A stretch of 10,403 bases of DNA from Clostridia bacterium (GTDB taxonomy: Bacteria; Bacillota_A; Clostridia; Oscillospirales; Acutalibacteraceae), in assembly GCA_017445685.1 (NCBI GenBank), contig JAFSTS010000088.1, forward strand, positions 1 through 10,403, in the 5' to 3' direction. This document shows positions 6,307 through 10,403 of the stretch, one piece after another (the stretch's first letter is position 1; each line of letters begins with the position of its first letter). The translations under genes and the position numbers were made by a program. The notes under the pieces are model-generated. The model was not told where the DNA came from. It was given only the letters and a program-made list of their open reading frames with translations, and searched no databases.

Positions 6307-8664
6307 ATGGTAATTAAATATAAACTCAGCGATGTCGCAAAAGATTTTAACAGGCAAAACAAGGATATTATCGAACTGCTTGCAAAACATATTGACGGCC
6401 CCAAGAAAAAAGCGACAAATGCTCTTGAGGACAAGGAGCTTGACATTGTCTTTGAAGTTATGACGCAGGAAAACTCCGTAGAGAGCTTTGAAAGCTATTT
6501 TGCTACTCAGACTGTCAAGGAAAAAGCGCCGCAGGAGCCTGAAAAAGAGGAAAAGGCGCAAACAGCTCAAAAAGCTGAAAAGCCGCAGGAGTCTTCCGGC
6601 ACTAAGACAGACGGCAAAAAGGACGCAGCTCAGACGCAGCAGAAGAAAAAGGATTCACAGCGTCCTATGCAGGCGAGAACGAAGGGCGAGACGAGAACGA
6701 TCAATACCCGCGCAGACGATGTTGATTTGGAAAAATATAATGAACGCTATGAAAACATGGCGTCGTCAAACAAACAGCCTAAGGATAATGTTTCAACTAA
6801 GCAGAAGCTCAGGCAGAAATCTCAGCAGTACAACCGTCAGGGTATGCGCTCCAGACGCCGCGAAACAGAAGCCGACAGGCTCAAGAGGATCGCCGCTGAA
6901 AGAGCTAAAAGACCTCAGATGGTTATTAAAGTTCCCGATGAAATAACCGTCGGAGACCTTGCTGCGAAGCTGAAAATGACGGCGGCAGAAGTTATCAAAA
7001 AGCTGTTCGCTTTCGGAGTTATGGCGAATGTCAACCAGACTATTGATTACGACACGGCAGAGATAGTTGCAACGGAGCTTGGCGCAAAGGTTGAAAAGGA
7101 AGTCGTCGTAACGATCGAGGAAAGAATTATCGACGACAGCGAAGACGATGAGGCAGCTCTTGAAAGCAGATGCCCGGTAGTCGTCGTCATGGGCCACGTA
7201 GACCATGGTAAAACTTCAATTCTCGACACTATCAGAAATACATCTGTCACTAACACAGAGGCAGGCGGTATCACACAGCATATCGGCGCGTATATGGTCG
7301 ATGTCGGCGGAGAAAAAATCACCTTTCTTGACACTCCCGGTCATGCCGCGTTTACCTCAATGCGCGCAAGAGGCGCAATGGCAACGGATATTGCAGTGCT
7401 CGTTGTAGCCGCGGACGACGGTATCATGCCGCAGACTATCGAAGCTATCAATCACGCCAAAGCCGCAGGAGTCAGCATTATAGTTGCTATCAATAAAATG
7501 GACAGACCCGACGCTTCTCCCGAAAGAGTCATGCAGCAGCTCACTGAACATGAGATAGTGCCTGAGGAGTGGGGCGGCGATGTAATTTGCGTACCTGTTT
7601 CGGCAAAAACGGGAATGAATATCGACAAGCTTCTTGAATCCATTTTGCTTGTTGCAGAGATGAAAGAGCTCAAGGCTAATCCCAACAGAGCCGCAAAAGG
7701 TGTTATCATCGAGGCAAGACTTGACAAGGGCAGAGGACCTATTGCAACCCTTCTCGTTCAAAACGGAACTCTTCATTCGGGCGACACTATCGTTGCGGGT
7801 TCCGCTGTTGGCAGAGTCAGGGTAATGACAAATGAAAACGGTAAAAAAGTCAATTCCGCAGGTCCGTCCGTTCCCGTTGAGATCATGGGACTTGACGATG
7901 TTCCGCAGGCAGGCGACACATTCGATGCCGTAAGCGATGAAAAACTTGCAAGAGCTCTTGTTGAGCAGAGAAAGCAGAAAGCAAAAGAGGAAAAATTCAA
8001 CGCCGTTGAAAAAGTCACTCTCAGCAATCTCTTTGATTCCATTCAGCAGGGCGAGATGAAAGAACTCAACATCGTTGTAAAAGCCGATGTTCAGGGCTCG
8101 GCGGAAGCTGTTAAACAGAATCTTGAAAAACTTTCCAACGATGAAGTCAAGGTCAAGGTCATCCACAGCGGCGTAGGCGCGATCAGTGAAAGCGATGTAA
8201 TGCTTGCAAATGCTTCCGGCGCTATCATCGTAGGATTTAATGTAAGACCTGACGCTGTTGCGTCATCTAATGCAGAACGGGACAATGTTGAAATTCGAAC
8301 CTACAGGATAATATACGACTGTATCGAAGAAGTTCAGGACGCTATCAAAGGTATGCTTGCTCCGAAATTCAGAGAGAGCGTTATCGGAAACGCCGAAGTT
8401 CGAAATGTTATCCGCATTTCTTCTGTCGGCAACATTGCAGGCTGCTATGTCACAAGCGGCAAAGTTACAAGAAATGCAAAAATCAGAGTCATCCGTGACG
8501 GAATCGTTATCGCAGAGGACGAAATTGCGTCGCTCAAGCGATTCAAGGACGATGTTAAGGAAGTCAACTCAAACTATGAGTGCGGCATCGGGCTCAACAA
8601 ATATAACGACATCAAAGAAGGCGATGTTTTCGAAGTGTTCGTTATCGAGGAATACAGAGACTGA
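6307..8664 (+). CDS. infB: Translation initiation factor IF-2
   Basis: IF-2 is the GTPase that brings initiator fMet-tRNA to the 30S subunit and promotes 50S joining. The protein has 785 residues. An N-terminal IF2N module (1 to about 55) is followed by a long charged linker rich in Lys, Glu and Gln (about 75-195). A second IF2N module covers about 200-255 ([22 protein letters not shown]). The G domain has GHVDHGKTS (296-304), [13 protein letters not shown] (342-346), NKMD (396-399) and SAKTG (432-436), all intact. The C-terminal half holds the domain II barrel, domain III ([27 protein letters not shown]) and the tRNA-binding C2 barrel. The start ATG 6307 is 6 nt after a strong GGGGAGGT (6293-6300). 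The linker is low-complexity, as is usual in this factor. Confidence 0.98.
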   Translation: MVIKYKLSDVAKDFNRQNKDIIELLAKHIDGPKKKATNALEDKELDIVFEVMTQENSVESFESYFATQTVKEKAPQEPEKEEKAQTAQKAEKPQESSGTKTDGKKDAAQTQQKKKDSQRPMQARTKGETRTINTRADDVDLEKYNERYENMASSNKQPKDNVSTKQKLRQKSQQYNRQGMRSRRRETEADRLKRIAAERAKRPQMVIKVPDEITVGDLAAKLKMTAAEVIKKLFAFGVMANVNQTIDYDTAEIVATELGAKVEKEVVVTIEERIIDDSEDDEAALESRCPVVVVMGHVDHGKTSILDTIRNTSVTNTEAGGITQHIGAYMVDVGGEKITFLDTPGHAAFTSMRARGAMATDIAVLVVAADDGIMPQTIEAINHAKAAGVSIIVAINKMDRPDASPERVMQQLTEHEIVPEEWGGDVICVPVSAKTGMNIDKLLESILLVAEMKELKANPNRAAKGVIIEARLDKGRGPIATLLVQNGTLHSGDTIVAGSAVGRVRVMTNENGKKVNSAGPSVPVEIMGLDDVPQAGDTFDAVSDEKLARALVEQRKQKAKEEKFNAVEKVTLSNLFDSIQQGEMKELNIVVKADVQGSAEAVKQNLEKLSNDEVKVKVIHSGVGAISESDVMLANASGAIIVGFNVRPDAVASSNAERDNVEIRTYRIIYDCIEEVQDAIKGMLAPKFRESVIGNAEVRNVIRISSVGNIAGCYVTSGKVTRNAKIRVIRDGIVIAEDEIASLKRFKDDVKEVNSNYECGIGLNKYNDIKEGDVFEVFVIEEYRD

Positions 8665-8670
8665 TATAAT
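8665..8670 (+). promoter_or_regulatory. Possible internal extended -10 promoter before rbfA
   Basis: A perfect TATAAT follows directly on the infB stop codon TGA, whose TG is placed as an extended -10 element. The -35 position 17 nt upstream (8642-8647, TTATCG) is poor. It could give extra transcription of rbfA-nrnA. A six-base AT-rich match can also arise by chance. Confidence 0.3.
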
Positions 8671-8700
8671 CGGTCTTTATACAACAAAGGAAGTGTTTTT

Positions 8701-9069
8701 ATGGCAGGTCACAGAGTCGGCAGGACAACTGAAGATATCAAGCGTGAGATAACCGCGATAATCCGTGAGCTCAAAGATCCGAGGATCAGCGGCAAAATGC
8801 TCACTGTGTTGAGAGTGGATGTCAGCAACGACCTGTCGTTTGTCAAGGTCTATGTCAGCGCGCTTGAAGGAATTGACGAAGCAAAGGTTGCCGTTGAGGG
8901 GCTAAAGAGCGCTACCGGCAGAATAAGGGGAGAGCTTGGCAGAAGACTCCATCTTCGAAAGAGCCCTGAAATCAAGTTTATTGCCGACGACTCTGTTGAA
9001 CACGGAATGAAGATTTTTAAAATGCTCGACGATATAAGAGGAGGAGATGACGATGAAGGTAACTCTTGA
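8701..9069 (+). CDS. rbfA: 30S ribosome-binding factor RbfA
   Basis: RbfA binds the 30S subunit near the 5' end of 16S rRNA and is needed for late 30S maturation, especially in the cold. The protein has 122 residues, normal length. It has a type-II KH-like fold. Characteristic segments are HRVGRTTEDIKREITAIIRELKDPRI at the N-terminus, LTVLRVDVSNDLSFVKVYVS in the middle, and LRKSPEIKFIADDSVEHGMKI near the end. The C-terminus is acidic (GGDDDEGNS). AAGGAAGTG (8687-8695) lies 5 nt before the ATG. It follows infB by 36 nt and overlaps nrnA by 17 nt, which points to coupled translation. B. subtilis ylxP, which lies between infB and rbfA there, is absent, as in many clostridia. Confidence 0.97.
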   Translation: MAGHRVGRTTEDIKREITAIIRELKDPRISGKMLTVLRVDVSNDLSFVKVYVSALEGIDEAKVAVEGLKSATGRIRGELGRRLHLRKSPEIKFIADDSVEHGMKIFKMLDDIRGGDDDEGNS

Positions 9070-10003
9070 AGAAGCGGCAAAAATGCTGCTTGAAAACGAC
9101 AACATTGTCATCCTTTCCCACGAGCACCCCGACGGAGACACTCTCGGCTGCGCGTACGCGCTGAAAATCGCGCTCAACTCGCTTGGCAAAAAGGTCAAAA
9201 CTCTCTGCGCCGACGAGCCGTCAAAGAAATATTCATATATGTTTCAGGGAATTGAAAACGACGACTTTGACGACGAACGATTTGTTGTCAGCGTCGATGT
9301 TGCGGATGACAAGCTGCTTGGAGACACCCTTCAGAGCAGATACATGGGAAAAATCGACCTTGTCATCGACCACCATGCCTCCAACAAGCTTGGATGTAAG
9401 TTTTCTTATGTTGATCCGTCGGCGGCTGCCGCTTGTGAGATCATCTACGAGCTTCTTCAAATCATCGGCATTCCCATCGACAAAAAAATTGCCGATTGTC
9501 TTTACACGGGACTCAGCACAGACACAGGCTGTTTTCGCTATTCAAACACGACGGCAAGGACGCTGAAAATGGCGGCGGAGCTTGTTGAACTTGGCGCGGA
9601 TAACTTTTACATCAACACAGTCATGTTTGAGACAAAAAGCAGGACTTATATGCGTCTTGAAACGCTTGTGATGGAAAAAATGCAGATGTATTTTGACGAT
9701 AAATGCTGCCTTGCGTACATCACCCGGGATATGTATGAAAAAAGCGGATCAAACGAAAACGAAACGGATCCCATCGCTTCTAAAACACGCCAGATCGAAG
9801 GCGTTCTTGTCGGAGTTACGCTCAGGGAAAAAGCTGACGGCTCTTTCAAGGTTTCCGTAAGAACTAACGGAGATCTTGACGCTTCCGAGATCTGCGCCTG
9901 TCTCGGAGGCGGAGGTCACCCGAAGGCGAGCGGCTGTCAGGTGGACGGCCCTCTTGAAGAGGCAAAGGGAAAAATGCTTGATGTCGTCAAAAAGTTTCTT
10001 TAA
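9053..10003 (+). CDS. nrnA: DHH/DHHA1 phosphoesterase, NrnA-type nanoRNase / pAp phosphatase
   Basis: NrnA-type enzymes degrade 2-5 nt RNAs and dephosphorylate 3'-phosphoadenosine 5'-phosphate; some also act on cyclic-dinucleotide breakdown products. The protein has 316 residues (B. subtilis NrnA has 313). The metal-binding motifs of the DHH domain are present: SHEHPDGD with His23, His25, Asp27 and Asp29, then Asp82 in VDVAD, and DHH at 106-108. The C-terminal DHHA1 substrate-binding domain shows GGGGHPKASGC with His289 in the GGGH loop. I choose ATG 9053, 8 nt after AGGAGG (9039-9044); ATG 9047 is only 2 nt from it. The start overlaps rbfA by 17 nt. The stop codon TAA is also the first three bases of the inverted repeat at 10001-10024. 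Which substrate matters most in this organism cannot be read from sequence. Confidence 0.95.
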   Translation: MKVTLEEAAKMLLENDNIVILSHEHPDGDTLGCAYALKIALNSLGKKVKTLCADEPSKKYSYMFQGIENDDFDDERFVVSVDVADDKLLGDTLQSRYMGKIDLVIDHHASNKLGCKFSYVDPSAAAACEIIYELLQIIGIPIDKKIADCLYTGLSTDTGCFRYSNTTARTLKMAAELVELGADNFYINTVMFETKSRTYMRLETLVMEKMQMYFDDKCCLAYITRDMYEKSGSNENETDPIASKTRQIEGVLVGVTLREKADGSFKVSVRTNGDLDASEICACLGGGGHPKASGCQVDGPLEEAKGKMLDVVKKFL

Positions 10004-10276
10004 GCATACCGCACATATACGAACCCGATTTTAGCGGACTAATTTTGTGTTATGCTGTGTTAAAATACTCGGAAATCCGTCAGGATTTCCTGCGTTTTTG
10101 CCTTGCATAACCCCAAATTCGTCTTCCGATAAAATTCTGCGACCTGAAACGAGGGCGTTTTTGAGCAGGATTTTGTGCGGAGGACGAAGGCGGGCTGCCG
10201 CCCGGCAAGGACGACAAGCAACATAATGACGAAAACACGCCGTTTCAGGCGTGTTCGTATGTGTGCGTTATGCTTA
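10001..10276 (+). repeat. 276-bp structured element with 24-bp terminal inverted repeats (MITE or structured RNA candidate)
   Basis: The ends 10001-10024 and 10253-10276 are inverted copies with 22 Watson-Crick pairs, one T-G wobble and one mismatch. TA/TA at the ends could be a target duplication, as in IS630/Tc1-type MITEs, but TA is its own complement and proves little. Stems inside are: 10049-10055 with 10105-10111, extended by 10041-10045 with 10115-10119; the perfect 8-bp hairpin 10071-10090; a 23-bp stem 10118-10140 with 10165-10188 (one bulge, three T-G wobbles) closing a 24-nt loop that has its own 5-bp stem; a GC hairpin 10191-10204; and an 8-bp hairpin 10234-10255 that competes with the outer arm. 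I see no gene in it. It fills nearly all the space between nrnA and the next gene. I recognise no known RNA family. Confidence 0.7.
10071..10099 (+). terminator. Possible terminator of the rimP-nrnA operon, inside the structured element
   Basis: A perfect 8-bp stem GGAAATCC/GGATTTCC (10071-10078 with 10083-10090) with loop GTCA is followed, after 4 nt, by five T (10095-10099). It lies about 70 nt after the nrnA stop and is the most terminator-like structure before the next promoter. The gap before the T-run weakens the call, and the hairpin may simply be one arm of the larger folded element. Confidence 0.35.
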
Positions 10277-10282
10277 TGATGA

Positions 10283-10312
10283 TTGACAAACTGCTAAACG
10301 GCTTGATATACT
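10283..10312 (+). promoter_or_regulatory. Sigma-A promoter for the gene at 10337
   Basis: The -35 box is a perfect TTGACA (10283-10288) and the -10 box is TATACT (10307-10312), with an 18-nt spacer and an extended TG at 10304-10305. Transcription should start near 10319, leaving a short A-rich leader with the ribosome binding site. The promoter begins 7 nt after the structured element ends, so the element lies just outside this transcription unit. Confidence 0.8.
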
Positions 10313-10336
10313 AAAACAAAAAAAGGGGAGAAAACC

Positions 10337-10403
10337 ATGCTGGAAAAGATTAAAAAAGTTCTCAACATCTTATCTATCATCACATCTTTGGCGTTGATAG
10401 TAA
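10337..10403 (+). CDS. Start of a protein with an N-terminal hydrophobic segment (3' partial)
   Basis: Only the first 22 residues are in the window: MLEKIKKVLNILSIITSLALIV. A short positively charged start followed by a hydrophobic stretch fits a signal anchor, signal peptide or first membrane helix. GGGGAG (10325-10330) lies 6 nt before the ATG, and a good promoter is just upstream, so the start is well supported. The family cannot be identified from this fragment. It is not a recognisable truB start, the gene that often follows nrnA in Firmicutes, and the separate promoter marks a new transcription unit. Confidence 0.75.
   Translation, partial: MLEKIKKVLNILSIITSLALIV

Noticed and set aside
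6520..6700. Lys/Glu/Gln-rich stretch in infB as a repeat or insertion
   Set aside because: A variable low-complexity linker between the N-terminal modules is normal for bacterial IF-2.
7357..8166. Long minus-strand open frame opposite infB
   Set aside because: It overlaps the most conserved part of IF-2 and has no ribosome binding site or recognisable motif. It is a shadow of the codon pattern.
10001..10276. Complete insertion sequence
   Set aside because: It is only 276 bp with no transposase reading frame, so at most it is a non-autonomous element.
10001..10336. CRISPR array, tRNA or tmRNA in the last intergenic region
   Set aside because: There are no regularly spaced direct repeats, no cloverleaf with a T-loop, and no tmRNA tag reading frame. 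The structure is one large inverted-repeat element.

Overview
The window comes from a low-to-mid-GC Gram-positive bacterium. It is most likely a clostridial gut-type organism of the Ruminococcaceae/Oscillospiraceae kind. The basis is the gene order rimP-nusA-rnpM-ylxQ-infB-rbfA-nrnA, strong AGGAGG-type ribosome binding sites, near-consensus sigma-A promoters with extended -10 boxes, a NusA without the C-terminal acidic repeats, and a eukaryotic-type kinase whose extracytoplasmic linker is rich in Thr, Glu and Pro. The taxon is an inference from these traits, not from a database match. All genes are on the + strand.

Region 1 (1-2079) is the accessory part. It holds a membrane-anchored Ser/Thr protein kinase, cut off at its N-terminus by the window edge, followed by a good intrinsic terminator. 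Next comes an unrecognised 209-residue protein with an N-terminal membrane anchor, which probably starts at a TTG codon.

Region 2 (2100-3991) is glmS, which makes glucosamine-6-phosphate for the cell wall. It has its own excellent promoter. The leader is about 30 nt, so a glmS ribozyme cannot fit in it.

Region 3 (4011-10003) is the translation/transcription operon rimP, nusA, rnpM (ylxR), ylxQ, infB, rbfA and nrnA. These genes cover 30S maturation, transcription elongation and termination, RNase P modulation or RNA binding, translation initiation, cold-adaptive 30S maturation, and nanoRNA/c-di-nucleotide turnover. They are tightly spaced, with overlaps at rnpM/ylxQ and rbfA/nrnA. The promoter at 4011-4039 lies about 100 nt before rimP, and a terminator-like hairpin (4064-4094) sits in the leader. 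This is a candidate attenuator, and NusA autoregulation is the obvious hypothesis. The truB-ribF-rpsO genes that often follow in Firmicutes are absent here.

Region 4 (10001-10276) is the most unusual part. It is a gene-free 276-bp element bounded by a 24-bp near-perfect inverted repeat whose left end contains the nrnA stop codon. Inside are several nested stems, including a 23-bp stem with one bulge, and a perfect 9-nt complementarity that could form a kissing or pseudoknot contact. Most departures from Watson-Crick pairing are G-U wobbles if the + strand is the RNA. It may be a MITE-like repeat with TA ends, a structured RNA, or both.

Region 5 (10283-10403) is a new promoter and the first 22 codons of a gene whose product begins with a hydrophobic segment; the gene runs off the window.
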